Shown here piece after piece: positions 18,191 to 26,830 of a stretch of 43,314 bases of DNA (its first letter is position 1; every line of letters starts with the position of its first letter). The notes below the pieces were generated by a model. It was not told the DNA's origin, did not search any database, and saw nothing but the letters and a program-made list of their open reading frames with translations. The DNA comes from Micavibrio sp. (GTDB lineage: Bacteria; Pseudomonadota; Alphaproteobacteria; Micavibrionales; Micavibrionaceae), in contig JALTAZ010000085.1 in NCBI GenBank assembly GCA_027075555.1, positions 1-43,314 on the forward strand, in the 5' to 3' direction. Position numbers and translations under genes: made by a program.

Positions 18191-18751
18191 ATGTTTATAC
18201 AAACGCAAGAAACTCCTAATCCTGCAACGATTAAATTTTTACCAGGGCAGGATATAGTTTCATCGGGCAAGACTTATGATTTTTCTTCTGTTGCTGATAC
18301 TAAGCTATCGCCGTTGGCTAGTAGACTATTTGAAATAGAAGGTGTTGTTCGTGTTTTTTTATCTAGGGATTTTGTATCTATAACAAAGGCAGAGGATACT
18401 GATTGGTCTGTATTAAAGCCTATGGTGCTTGCTTTATTGATGGAACATTTATCAACTGGGCAACAAATTATTGATGAATATGTTATAGAGAATAATAGTA
18501 AATCCATTGGTGATAACGATGTTATAGCTGAGCAAATAATTGAACTATTAAATGATCGTGTTAGGCCTATGGTTGCCATGGATGGAGGAGACATTGTCTT
18601 TGATCGTTTTGAAGATGGGGTAGTATATTTACATATGCAAGGAGCTTGTTCTGGATGTCCAAGCTCAACTATAACTTTAAAATCTGGAATAGAAACTATG
18701 CTAAAATACTATATTCCAGAGGTTGTTGAAGTACGTCAATCTATAGAATAG
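18191..18751 (+). CDS. Nfu-type iron-sulfur cluster carrier (NifU-like)
   Basis: The 186 residues combine an N-terminal Nfu_N domain (MFIQTQETPNPATIKFLPG, about 1-90) with a C-terminal NifU domain (about 110-186) carrying the cluster-binding C153-x2-C156 in GACSGCPSST. It holds and delivers a [4Fe-4S] cluster to target apoproteins, as in eukaryotic NFU1 and its alphaproteobacterial relatives. It is not the E. coli NfuA, whose N-terminal domain differs. The gene is followed 8 bases later by tsaB. Confidence 0.95.
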   Translation: MFIQTQETPNPATIKFLPGQDIVSSGKTYDFSSVADTKLSPLASRLFEIEGVVRVFLSRDFVSITKAEDTDWSVLKPMVLALLMEHLSTGQQIIDEYVIENNSKSIGDNDVIAEQIIELLNDRVRPMVAMDGGDIVFDRFEDGVVYLHMQGACSGCPSSTITLKSGIETMLKYYIPEVVEVRQSIE

Positions 18752-18759
18752 TAGAAAAT

Positions 18760-19455
18760 ATGAAACTACTTGCATTAGATAGCGCAATAAATGGGTGTGG
18801 TGTTTGTGTTTATGATGAACATCATGGGGTGTTAGCTGAAAAATATATAGATATATCTAAGGGGCAGGCAGAGCATCTAATGCCCTTAGTAGAAGATGTA
18901 TTAAATGATTCTGCTTTATCTTATCATGATATTGATCTGATAGGTGTAACCATAGGACCTGGCGCATTTACTGGTATGCGTATAGGTATAGCCACGGCAA
19001 AATCAATAGCAATGGTTTTGGAAAAGCCTCTTATTGGTGTATGCTGCTTTAAAGCTATGCTAGGTAGTTATTTAGATTTAAAATCAGATAGTAAATACCA
19101 CCCTTTTTATGCTGTTATCTTAGAAACAAAACGCAAAGATTTTTATTTCCAGATGTTTAAGGGCAGCCATAATAAAAACTATGGTGAAGCTATATCTGCT
19201 ACAACACAAAATATTATTGATTTGGTTGGTGATAAGGATTGCATTTTTATAGGTGATGGCGTGAAACGTCTAGAGCAGGAATATGGTAGAAAAATAAGTT
19301 TGTGTGATATGTCATCACTTTCTCCTCATATTATCGCTATGGAGGCATTATATAATTTCAGGTCAAAAGAAATAACGATAAACCAAATTACCCCTGTTTA
19401 TTTAAAAATGCCTGAAATAGGATCACCCAAAAACTGTCCTCGTAAGTTACTATAG
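18760..19455 (+). CDS. tsaB: tRNA threonylcarbamoyladenosine protein TsaB
   Basis: This is a pseudo-ASKHA-fold partner of TsaD in making the t6A37 modification of ANN-decoding tRNAs. The 231 residues have the family signatures LALDSAINGCGVCVYD at the N-terminus, GQAEHLMPLVEDVL, and GVTIGPGAFTGMRIGIATAK. It is probably cotranscribed with the nfu gene. In many alphaproteobacteria rimI follows directly; here there is only a gap of 145 bases, then mucR. Confidence 0.95.
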   Translation: MKLLALDSAINGCGVCVYDEHHGVLAEKYIDISKGQAEHLMPLVEDVLNDSALSYHDIDLIGVTIGPGAFTGMRIGIATAKSIAMVLEKPLIGVCCFKAMLGSYLDLKSDSKYHPFYAVILETKRKDFYFQMFKGSHNKNYGEAISATTQNIIDLVGDKDCIFIGDGVKRLEQEYGRKISLCDMSSLSPHIIAMEALYNFRSKEITINQITPVYLKMPEIGSPKNCPRKLL

Positions 19456-19600
19456 TGTTTTTACTTAATATATTACCCTATATTACTGGTATTTTTCTTT
19501 ATTATCTTGAGATTAAAAATAAATCGTGTAACTTATTCTCTATGCTGAATTATTTTTAGCATATTTGTTATAATAAAGTAGCTCAAGAGGTAGTTTTTTG

Positions 19601-20002
19601 ATGAGTGGAGAAGTAAGCCGAGTTGAATTATTATCTATGACAACTGAATTAGTGTCATCATATGTATCTAATAATAATGTTTCTATAGAAGATTTACCAA
19701 TAGTTGTAGAGCGGGTGTTTAAATCTTTATCCAGTGTTACTACTGAAGGAAGCCTGTCAGCAGATAGACCACAACCAGCAGTGCCTATTAAGCGCTCTAT
19801 TACGCCTGACTACTTGATTTGTTTAGAAGATGGTAAAAAGCTAAAAATGCTTAAGCGTCATTTAAAAACAGCTTATAATATGACACCAGAACAATATAGA
19901 GAGCGTTGGGGACTTCCTTCAGACTATCCTATGGTAGCGCCAAATTATGCAGCGCGACGTAGTGAACTTGCCAAGGATATTGGGCTTGGTACAAAAGGTT
20001 AA
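19601..20002 (+). CDS. mucR: MucR/Ros family transcriptional regulator
   Basis: This small DNA-binding protein (133 residues from the ATG) has the family hallmarks TPDYLICLEDGKKLKMLKRHL, NMTPEQYRERWGLP and DYPMVAPNYAARRSELAKDIGLG. In Ros the zinc is held by Cys, Cys/Asp, His and His; here only Cys, the Asp position and one His are present, and the fourth position reads TAYNMTP, with Ala where MucR of rhizobia has His. Such zinc-poor members are known. The ATG at 19601 is preferred over the in-frame TTG at 19598, with GAGG about 10 bases upstream. It converges on proC with a 2-base gap. Confidence 0.93.
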   Translation: MSGEVSRVELLSMTTELVSSYVSNNNVSIEDLPIVVERVFKSLSSVTTEGSLSADRPQPAVPIKRSITPDYLICLEDGKKLKMLKRHLKTAYNMTPEQYRERWGLPSDYPMVAPNYAARRSELAKDIGLGTKG

Positions 20003-20004
20003 TC

Positions 20005-20817
20005 TTATTTATTAAGTTCTATGCCTCGTTTTTGAGCATGTAATAAGGTTTCATCGAATATATCCTGTAATCTTCCATCCATTAGGATATTCAGTGCAGC
20101 TTCTGTCGTACCATTGGGGCTAGTTACATTCTCTCTAAGTTGATATATTTTCGTATTTTTTTCATGCTCAGCAAGGGCGGCGCTGCCTATAACAGTCTGC
20201 CGTGCTAATGACATGGCTAGATCACGGTCAAGTCCTAGTTTTTCACCTGACTTTGCTAAAGTTTCTATAATATAAAAAACATATGCCGGACCACTTCCTG
20301 ATAGGGCTGTTACTGCATTCATTAAATATTCATTATCTAGCCATTGTAGCGTTCCAAGTGCCCTTATAAGATCTGAAACATATTTTTTTTGCTCTGTTGA
20401 TATATTATTATTTGCTATAGCTGCATTTGCGCCTTTTCCAATGCTTGCTGGTGTATTTGGCATGGCTCTGACAATGGGCATTTTTGAACCAAAAATATTT
20501 TCAATGGATTTTATGCTCTTTCCTGCTGCTATTGAAATAATTACAGTCTTCTCAGATATTGAGTTTTTAAGTTCCATTGTAGCCTCCTCAAATGATTGAG
20601 GTTTTACGGCTATAACTAGTATATCTGTATCAATATAGTAGTTTTCTGTGTTTTTTAAGTGATTTACAAGAGGGCTATTTAAAAAGATATCAGGAATGTT
20701 TGATGGGTCAATAATTGTTATTTTTGAAATAAGATTGTTATCTATCCAAGAGTGCAACATTGCACTACCCATCTTGCCACAACCTATTAAAGTTACTGTA
20801 TATGTTTTCTTACCCAT
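20005..20817 (-). CDS. proC: Pyrroline-5-carboxylate reductase
   Basis: This enzyme catalyses the last step of proline synthesis with NAD(P)H. The Rossmann motif is LIGCGKMGSAML near the N-terminus, followed by MPNTPASIGKGANA and the C-terminal signature ALSGSGPAYVFYIIE plus TSPNGTTEAAL. I chose the ATG at 20817 (270 residues, the usual length); an in-frame TTG at 20844 would add nine residues and overlap ybjN by 14 bases. Neither has a strong ribosome site. It is downstream of the YbjN gene on the same strand and likely translated with it. Confidence 0.95.
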   Translation of the reverse strand: MGKKTYTVTLIGCGKMGSAMLHSWIDNNLISKITIIDPSNIPDIFLNSPLVNHLKNTENYYIDTDILVIAVKPQSFEEATMELKNSISEKTVIISIAAGKSIKSIENIFGSKMPIVRAMPNTPASIGKGANAAIANNNISTEQKKYVSDLIRALGTLQWLDNEYLMNAVTALSGSGPAYVFYIIETLAKSGEKLGLDRDLAMSLARQTVIGSAALAEHEKNTKIYQLRENVTSPNGTTEAALNILMDGRLQDIFDETLLHAQKRGIELNK

Positions 20818-20830
20818 TATTTTATTTTTC

Positions 20831-21346
20831 TTATGATTGTCCAACAGTATCTATCATTGCAAGATATAACATTTGTTTGTTTAATACTCTATCTGATGAT
20901 AGTATTTGAAAAATTGTCTGCTGCTGCTCACATTGAGCTAGACAAATATCAACAATATCTTGGATATTAGAATAGATTCTACTGTCACTATTAATATCTG
21001 ATAACAAACAAGTATAACGAAAACAAGGCGAGCGTTCTGGTTTTGTGAGTTCAAAGTGACCAAGTAACATGGATCGATTTATTTCCATCAATATTTCTGC
21101 TGCAAGTTCTTTATTTTCTGCACTAACATATGTATCAATTTGACATATAATTTGCATTGCGCTTAGAGATTCTTGCCAAATGAAACAAATTCTATAACTG
21201 AAAACAGATCCTGCAACATCAACAAGTAACTCATTGTTATTCATGCGGCTATATATCCAGTTATTGTCGTTAAGTATATCTTCAACGCAGTTTATAGGAT
21301 TATAATCTGGCAGTTCATTATAAGTTTCTTCAATAGCTTTGCTCAT
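20831..21346 (-). CDS. YbjN domain-containing protein
   Basis: The 171 residues resemble the YbjN family, which has a type III secretion chaperone-like fold: an N-terminal strand LLVDVAGSVFSYRICFIWQE, a central helix AAEILMEINRSMLLGHFEL and a C-terminal helical part. It is cytosolic with no signal peptide. E. coli YbjN has been linked to stress and motility regulation, but the role in alphaproteobacteria is unclear. Its linkage to proC recurs in this class. Confidence 0.8.
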   Translation of the reverse strand: MSKAIEETYNELPDYNPINCVEDILNDNNWIYSRMNNNELLVDVAGSVFSYRICFIWQESLSAMQIICQIDTYVSAENKELAAEILMEINRSMLLGHFELTKPERSPCFRYTCLLSDINSDSRIYSNIQDIVDICLAQCEQQQTIFQILSSDRVLNKQMLYLAMIDTVGQS

Positions 21347-21611
21347 ATCTATTTCCTAACTAAACAAAATAACAGTATTACAAAACACAACCCCATACCG
21401 CCGTTTAAAGCATTAAGGTTAGGTGTTTTTGCAGTAATAAATCTAACTCTTCGGATATATTCAAACTCCTATCATGGAGTTAGTCTGCCATCAAGGTGAT
21501 TCTATTTTTTTTTAATTATATATATGTGCATTAAATGTTTTTATGAATTTTTATTGTAATTAAAACATCTCAGGGCTTTTTTTTTATTTATTATAGAGGT
21601 AATCAATATGC
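21347..21611. other. Gene-free gap between ybjN and lgt with alternative RNA pairings
   Basis: The 265-base gap holds three complementary segments on the plus strand: GTTAG (21418-21422), CTAACTC (21443-21449) and GGAGTTAG (21476-21483), plus AACTCC (21464-21469), which also pairs with GGAGTT. A nine-T run follows at 21505-21513, preceded by a weak 4-bp stem (21490-21500). This may be the leader of lgt or a small RNA. No conserved small-RNA family was recognised. The ribosome site GAGGT at about 21595 precedes lgt. Confidence 0.4.
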
Positions 21612-22424
21612 ATGGAAATGTTTTTACTCAATATTGATCCGATTGCTTTTTCAATAGGACCTTTAGTTGTTCGCTGGTATGCTTTGGCATATTTAACAGG
21701 CTTTATTTTAGGGTGGAAATATTGCCTTGGACTAGTAAAAAAACAAGGCTATAAAAGACCAAATGCCGATGATATAGATAATTTTCTAACGTGGGCAGTT
21801 ATAGGCGTTATTCTAGGTGGTCGTTTGGGCTATGTTTTATTTTATAACTTTGAATATTATGTAGATAATCCACATGATATTTTGAAAATTTGGAATGGGG
21901 GAATGTCGTTTCACGGTGGTATGTTAGGTGTTCTATTTGCAATGTTCTTATATACCAGAAAGCACAAGATAAATATATTTAAACTTTCTGATATTATAAG
22001 TGCAGCAGCCCCTATTGGTTTGTTTTTTGGAAGGATTGCAAATTTTATAAATGGTGAGCTATATGGAAGGCAAACCAATTTGCCTTGGGGCGTTGTTTTT
22101 CCAGCCGGAGGAGATATTCCAAGACACCCAAGCCAACTGTATGAATCTTTCTTAGAAGGCTTAGTTCTTTTCCTTATTCTATTTTTTTTGATTAGATACT
22201 CAAAGCGCCAAGTTGGAATGGTAACAGGCGTATTTCTTTTTGGCTATGGTATTTTTAGAGCATTGATAGAGTTTGCACGTGAGCCCGATGCTCAGATTGG
22301 CTATATTGCAGGTTTTATATCAATGGGACAGGTTTTAAGCCTACCAATGATCATTGGCGGTATTGTTATTATTGTGCTTGCTGTAAAAGGAAAACTGGAC
22401 TTTGAGACAGGCAGGGTTAAATAA
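21612..22424 (+). CDS. lgt: Prolipoprotein diacylglyceryl transferase Lgt
   Basis: This inner-membrane enzyme attaches diacylglycerol to the lipobox cysteine of prolipoproteins, the first step of lipoprotein maturation, and it would serve the lipoproteins in this window. The 270 residues show FSIGPLVVRWYALAYLTGF, WNGGMSFHGGMLG and the Lgt signature GRIANFINGELYGR with its essential Arg and Asn, and about seven transmembrane helices. The methyltransferase gene overlaps its end by 23 bases. Confidence 0.97.
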   Translation: MEMFLLNIDPIAFSIGPLVVRWYALAYLTGFILGWKYCLGLVKKQGYKRPNADDIDNFLTWAVIGVILGGRLGYVLFYNFEYYVDNPHDILKIWNGGMSFHGGMLGVLFAMFLYTRKHKINIFKLSDIISAAAPIGLFFGRIANFINGELYGRQTNLPWGVVFPAGGDIPRHPSQLYESFLEGLVLFLILFFLIRYSKRQVGMVTGVFLFGYGIFRALIEFAREPDAQIGYIAGFISMGQVLSLPMIIGGIVIIVLAVKGKLDFETGRVK

Positions 22425-23478
22425 TCTTGAAATATTTATAGCCAAGCAAATAGAGCGAAATGGTTCTATGCCGTTAGGTGAGTTTATGTCCATTGCCATG
22501 ATCCACCCTCAATACGGTTACTATATAAATTCATATCCTATCGGTGCTGATGGCGATTTCATTACGGCACCTGAAATATCTCAAATATTTGGAGAAATGA
22601 TAGGGGCTTGGGTTATTGATGTTTGGCTTCAAATGGGCAGCCCTAATATTAATTTGATTGAGTGTGGCGCAGGTTACGGAACTCTTATGGCTGATATAAT
22701 AAGGGTAGGAGTGAAAATTCCTAAATTTGTGGATCTGGTTAATATTTGTATCATTGAAACACAAGGTAATATGCGTGATAAGCAAAAATCAAAACTCAGT
22801 AATTATACCGTGTCATGGTATGATAATATTAGCGAAATTATAGCAAACAAGCCAAGTATAATTATTGGTAATGAATTTCTTGACGCTCTTCCTGTAGAGC
22901 AATTAAAACTTGGTAATAACGGTTGGCAGCAGCGTTTTGTTGATTTTGATGGTAATGGTTTTAAACTTATTTGGAAAAAAGCTGATAAACATTTATTAGA
23001 GTTGTTACCTGACAAGACTTTATCAAATAAAATATATGAAATATCAAAGGCGCAAATAGGGTTCATCAAAGAAAGTAGCTTATTGATTAAAAAATTAGGT
23101 GGAGCAGCTCTATTTATTGATTATGGGCATAATAAATCTGGTTATGGGGAAACATTGCAAGCTGTTAAAAAGCATAAATATTCTGATATATTAAAGGATA
23201 TTGGACAAAGTGATATAACTTTCCATGTAGATTTTGCAGCCCTTAAACGTAATATCCCAAGTTATATAACTTCTCCTTCTATAGTAACTCAGCGTGATTT
23301 TTTACTTAGTCTTGGCATAAAGCATCGTGCGAAAGCACTTATTAACAATAATATTGATATGGAGGATATTATAAAAAAACAGCTAGATCGCTTAATATCT
23401 AAAGATCAAATGGGTGACTTATTTAAAGTTATGTGCTTTTATAATGGAGATATTAAGCCTTGTGGGTTTATTTTATAA
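22402..23478 (+). CDS. SAM-dependent methyltransferase, MidA/NDUFAF7 family
   Basis: The 358 residues begin with GSMPLGEFMSIAMIHPQYGYY and carry the SAM site LIECGAGYGTLMADI and the NEFLDALPVEQL motif, all typical of the NDUFAF7 family, whose human member methylates an arginine of complex I subunit NDUFS2. A similar role for the NADH dehydrogenase is reasonable but not proven here. The start is TTG at 22402, since AAAGGA stands about 10 bases upstream and the next in-frame ATG (22468) would cut conserved residues. It overlaps lgt by 23 bases, so translation is probably coupled. Confidence 0.9.
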   Translation: MRQAGLNNLEIFIAKQIERNGSMPLGEFMSIAMIHPQYGYYINSYPIGADGDFITAPEISQIFGEMIGAWVIDVWLQMGSPNINLIECGAGYGTLMADIIRVGVKIPKFVDLVNICIIETQGNMRDKQKSKLSNYTVSWYDNISEIIANKPSIIIGNEFLDALPVEQLKLGNNGWQQRFVDFDGNGFKLIWKKADKHLLELLPDKTLSNKIYEISKAQIGFIKESSLLIKKLGGAALFIDYGHNKSGYGETLQAVKKHKYSDILKDIGQSDITFHVDFAALKRNIPSYITSPSIVTQRDFLLSLGIKHRAKALINNNIDMEDIIKKQLDRLISKDQMGDLFKVMCFYNGDIKPCGFIL

Positions 23479-23482
23479 AAGT

Positions 23483-24274
23483 ATGAATAACGATATAAAA
23501 AAATATACAAAAAATAATTTTATAAACAGTGATGATACTGATATATCATATGGGTTTTTTACTCGAATAGGTGGGGTTAGCACTGGCATATATAAGGGGC
23601 TTAATTGTGGAACAGGTTCTAACGACCTACCAGATAATATAATAAGAAATCGATATTTAGTTGCAAAGGAAATAGGTGTTGGCTCTAGTAACCTATTGTC
23701 AACATATCAGGTTCATGGTTCAAAAGTAATTAATGTAAAAAAAGCATGGTCAGAGCGACCACAGGGCGATGCTATGGTTACAGATAAATCTGGTATAGCA
23801 CTTGGAATATTAACTGCGGATTGTACCCCTGTTTTATTTGTTGGTAAAAAAGAAAGCGGATGTGCCGTAGTTGGGGTGGCTCATGCTGGCTGGAAGGGCG
23901 CTGTACATGGAGTTCTTGAAAATACAATTTCAGGAATTATCAGCTTAGGTGCACAAAAACAAACAATAAAGGCATGTGTAGGACCTTGCATTGGTAGAAA
24001 TTATTACGAAGTTAGTGAAGATTTTATTGAACCATTTATAAAACATAATAAGGAAAGTGAGCGTTTTTTTTATGAATCGTCAAATATGGGTCACTTAATG
24101 TTTGATATTGGTGGTTATTGTGTATGGAGGATTGCTATTAAAGGCGTTAAAAATATATCTATTCTTGATAAAGACACGTATTCAAATGAAGATGAGTTTT
24201 ACAGTTATCGCAGGTCTATTCATAAAGGTGAGTGCGATTATGGTCGGCAGATTTCTGTAATAGCTATAAGATAA
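23483..24274 (+). CDS. pgeF: Purine nucleoside phosphorylase / polyphenol oxidase family (PgeF, YfiH)
   Basis: The protein has the zinc-site residues H78 (YQVHGSK), C114 (TADCTPV) and H134 (AHAGWKG) of the DUF152/laccase-domain family, and GFFTRIGGVSTGIYKGLN near the N-terminus. Members have shown purine nucleoside phosphorylase activity or have been linked to correct peptidoglycan precursor editing. An ATG at 23483, four bases after the previous stop, gives 263 residues; an in-frame start at 23414 would overlap the methyltransferase heavily. The ribosome site is weak, so coupling to the upstream gene is likely. Confidence 0.92.
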   Translation: MNNDIKKYTKNNFINSDDTDISYGFFTRIGGVSTGIYKGLNCGTGSNDLPDNIIRNRYLVAKEIGVGSSNLLSTYQVHGSKVINVKKAWSERPQGDAMVTDKSGIALGILTADCTPVLFVGKKESGCAVVGVAHAGWKGAVHGVLENTISGIISLGAQKQTIKACVGPCIGRNYYEVSEDFIEPFIKHNKESERFFYESSNMGHLMFDIGGYCVWRIAIKGVKNISILDKDTYSNEDEFYSYRRSIHKGECDYGRQISVIAIR

Positions 24275-24363
24275 TATATAAATATCTTGATTTATATAAC
24301 TTATTTTCTATAGTGCGATTACAGTAGATATGTTGGGTATGCAATAATAAAGGGTATAATCTG

Positions 24364-25296
24364 ATGAAGTTAATTTCGGGTAACTCCAACCGCGCTCTGG
24401 CAGAGCAAGTTTCGGCCTATTTAGATGTTCCTTTGACTCCTTGCAATGTTAAAAGATTCTCTGACAATGAGATATTTGTTGAGATAATGGATAATGTACG
24501 CGGTAAAGATATATTCTTTATACAATCAACTTCCTATCCTGCAAATGATCATCTTATGGAGCTGCTAATTGCCATTGATGCATTAAAGCGTGGTTCTGCA
24601 CGCAGGATTACCGCTGTGCTTCCTTATTTTGGTTATGCCCGACAAGATCGCAAAACTGGTGGGAGAACTCCTATCTCAGCTAAATTGGTGGCAAATTTAA
24701 TAATGGCTGCTGGTGCAGATAGGGTTCTTACATTAGAATTGCATACTGGGCAGATTCAAGGTTTTTTTGATATACCGACAGATAATCTAAGCTCAACACC
24801 TGTATTTGTTCCGCACATAACTGAAAAGTTCTCAAGTGAGTCAGTATGTATCGTATCACCAGATGTTGGCGGTGTTGTTCGTGCGCGCCATCTGGCAAAA
24901 CGTATAGGCGCTGATCTTGCCATTATTGATAAGCGCCGTGAAAAGGCCGGTGTTTCTGAGGTTATGAATGTTATTGGTGATGTTAATGGCAAGGTTTGTA
25001 TATTGGTTGATGATATTGTTGATTCGGGCGGAACACTTTGTAATGCCGCAGTTGCACTAGAAGAGCAGGGAGCAAAAGAGGTTCACGCCTATGTAGTTCA
25101 TGGGGTGTTATCTGGAGCAGCGGTAGAACGTGTTTCTAACTCTCCGCTTAAAAAACTTGTTATAACAGATAGTATTGCGGCAACTGATGAAATGAGATTG
25201 GCTCATAATATAGAACAAATAAGCATAGCTTCATTATTAGGTGAGGCAGCAAGACGCATAAGTGAAGAGAGGTCTATATCTGCTCTTTTTAGATAA
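24364..25296 (+). CDS. prs: Ribose-phosphate pyrophosphokinase (PRPP synthetase)
   Basis: This enzyme makes PRPP from ribose 5-phosphate and ATP for nucleotide, His and Trp synthesis. The 310 residues have [16 protein letters not shown] at the start, [10 protein letters not shown], the pyrophosphate region [11 protein letters not shown], the HTGQIQGFF segment and the PRPP-binding loop [11 protein letters not shown]. Length and motifs match class I Prs. rplY follows after a 153-base gap. Confidence 0.98.
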   Translation: MKLISGNSNRALAEQVSAYLDVPLTPCNVKRFSDNEIFVEIMDNVRGKDIFFIQSTSYPANDHLMELLIAIDALKRGSARRITAVLPYFGYARQDRKTGGRTPISAKLVANLIMAAGADRVLTLELHTGQIQGFFDIPTDNLSSTPVFVPHITEKFSSESVCIVSPDVGGVVRARHLAKRIGADLAIIDKRREKAGVSEVMNVIGDVNGKVCILVDDIVDSGGTLCNAAVALEEQGAKEVHAYVVHGVLSGAAVERVSNSPLKKLVITDSIAATDEMRLAHNIEQISIASLLGEAARRISEERSISALFR

Positions 25297-25405
25297 TAGG
25301 AATTAGATTGCTCTATATTTTTTTTTAGATAATAATAATTTTCTTGAAAAAAACATTTATATTTGGTTTAAGTCTGTCGTGCATATATGTGTATATTAAA
25401 ACGGA

Positions 25406-25435
25406 TTAGCACCCCTGGAGGCTGTCCATAACTAT
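25406..25435 (+). promoter_or_regulatory. G+C-rich leader segment before rplY
   Basis: A short G+C-rich stretch (around AGCACCCCTGGAGGCTG) interrupts the AT-rich 153-base gap upstream of rplY and could pair imperfectly with itself (AGC/GCT ends). It stands about 20 bases before the rplY ribosome site. It may be a leader control element, but the evidence is thin. Confidence 0.25.
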
Positions 25436-25449
25436 TAAAGGAAAATACA

Positions 25450-26124
25450 ATGTCTAAAAACTATGCTTTAAAAGCAGAAAAAAGAGAACGTGCCGGCAAG
25501 GGGATTGCTCGTTCACTTCGTCGTGCAGGGAGAACTCCTGCGGTTATTTATGGGGATAAAAAAGAGCCCATCATAATCTCTGTATCAGAAAATGAGATTA
25601 ATGTTGAATATAGTAAGGGGCAGATTTTTACAACTCTTTGTGATCTTGACCTTGATGGAGAGAAAAACCTTGTTCTTGCCCGTGATGTTCAACTACATCC
25701 TGTTACTGATATTGTTGAGCATGTGGACTTTCTTCGCGTTACTAAGAAAACTAAGCTAGCGGTTGATGTACCCGTTCAATTTATCAATGAAGATAAATGT
25801 CCAAGTCTAGATAAAAAGGGCACTGTCAATGTTGTTCGTCATACGGTTGAACTCCTTTGTAGTGCCGTTAATATTCCTGATTTTTTAGAAGTTAACTTAG
25901 AGGGAAAAGAACATGGTGACGCTGTTAAAATTAGTGATGCAAATTTACCTAAAGATGCTACTCCTGTTATTACAGATCGTGACTTTACTATTGCAACACT
26001 TGTTCCACCTAAGACTGCCGCACAAGAAGAGGCAGAGGAAGCGGCCAGTGCAGAGGCTGGAGATGGTATTGTTTCTGATGAGGAAGTTAGCGCATTAGAT
26101 AATGATGATAAAGCTGAAAACTAG
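25450..26124 (+). CDS. rplY: 50S ribosomal protein bL25 (Ctc type)
   Basis: This 224-residue form has the 5S rRNA-binding L25 domain (about 1-95; RSLRRAGRTPAVIYG near 17-31, TDIVEHVDF) followed by the TL5/Ctc C-terminal beta domain (about 100-190) and a very acidic tail of about 30 residues (EEAEEAASAEAGDG). An AAAGGA ribosome site precedes the ATG. A terminator-like hairpin follows, then pth. Confidence 0.96.
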   Translation: MSKNYALKAEKRERAGKGIARSLRRAGRTPAVIYGDKKEPIIISVSENEINVEYSKGQIFTTLCDLDLDGEKNLVLARDVQLHPVTDIVEHVDFLRVTKKTKLAVDVPVQFINEDKCPSLDKKGTVNVVRHTVELLCSAVNIPDFLEVNLEGKEHGDAVKISDANLPKDATPVITDRDFTIATLVPPKTAAQEEAEEAASAEAGDGIVSDEEVSALDNDDKAEN

Positions 26125-26171
26125 TTTATAGTGTTTAAGCTGTTTAAAAAAATATCAAAATTTTGTAGAAA

Positions 26172-26200
26172 AAGAGCCTTTATTAGAAGGCTCTTCTTTG
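26172..26200 (+). terminator. Hairpin after rplY, likely terminator
   Basis: A 9-bp stem AAGAGCCTT/AAGGCTCTT (26172-26195) with a 6-base loop is followed by a T-rich but imperfect tract (CTTTGT). It lies about 50 bases past the rplY stop and 22 bases before the pth start, so it may terminate or attenuate reading into pth. Confidence 0.6.
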
Positions 26201-26221
26201 TATTCGAAAAAGGATTGTAAA

Positions 26222-26797
26222 ATGTGGTTGTTTGTCGGTTTGGGAAATCCAGGGGCAAAATATGATAATAACCGCCATAATGTTGGTTTTATGGTTATCG
26301 ATAAGATCCAGGATAACAAGCCATCATTTGGCAGCTTTCGTTCCAAATTTCAAGGCAAATTGTCAGAGGGAAGATTGTCAGGACAAAAGGTTGTGCTATT
26401 AAAGCCAACAACATATATGAATAATTCTGGGCAGTCAGTTGCTAAGGTTTCTAAATTTTATAAAATTCCTTCGGAGAATATAGTTGTGTTCCATGATGAA
26501 CTTGATATTAAAGCAGGAGATATTCGTGTAAAACAAGGTGGAAGCAATGCAGGTCATAACGGTTTAAGGTCAATTCAAGCGCATTTGGGAACTTCAGACT
26601 TTTGGAGAGTGCGTATAGGAATAGGACGTCCTCACCCTAACGCAGATATAAGTGGCTATGTACTTGATAATTTTTTAAAAGAAGAACGCATTTGGTTAGA
26701 ACCACTTATTAATGCTTTATCAGATCAATCATATAAAATAATTGAAGATAATCCAAAGTCTTATTGTGATTTTATAAAATCTAATATAAGCAGTTAA
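26222..26797 (+). CDS. pth: Peptidyl-tRNA hydrolase
   Basis: This enzyme frees tRNA from stalled peptidyl-tRNA. The 191 residues carry GLGNPG (6-11), the catalytic H19 (RHNVGF), N67 in KPTTYMNNSG and D92 in VVFHDELD, plus GGSNAGHNGLRSI. The ATG at 26222 is preferred over an in-frame TTG at 26198 because AAGGAT lies just before it and it places GLGNPG at the usual distance from the N-terminus. The TTG would fall inside the preceding hairpin's tail. Confidence 0.97.
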   Translation: MWLFVGLGNPGAKYDNNRHNVGFMVIDKIQDNKPSFGSFRSKFQGKLSEGRLSGQKVVLLKPTTYMNNSGQSVAKVSKFYKIPSENIVVFHDELDIKAGDIRVKQGGSNAGHNGLRSIQAHLGTSDFWRVRIGIGRPHPNADISGYVLDNFLKEERIWLEPLINALSDQSYKIIEDNPKSYCDFIKSNISS

Positions 26798-26830
26798 TAT
26801 CTTGTGAAATGCTAATTGGAAGGAGCTGTT

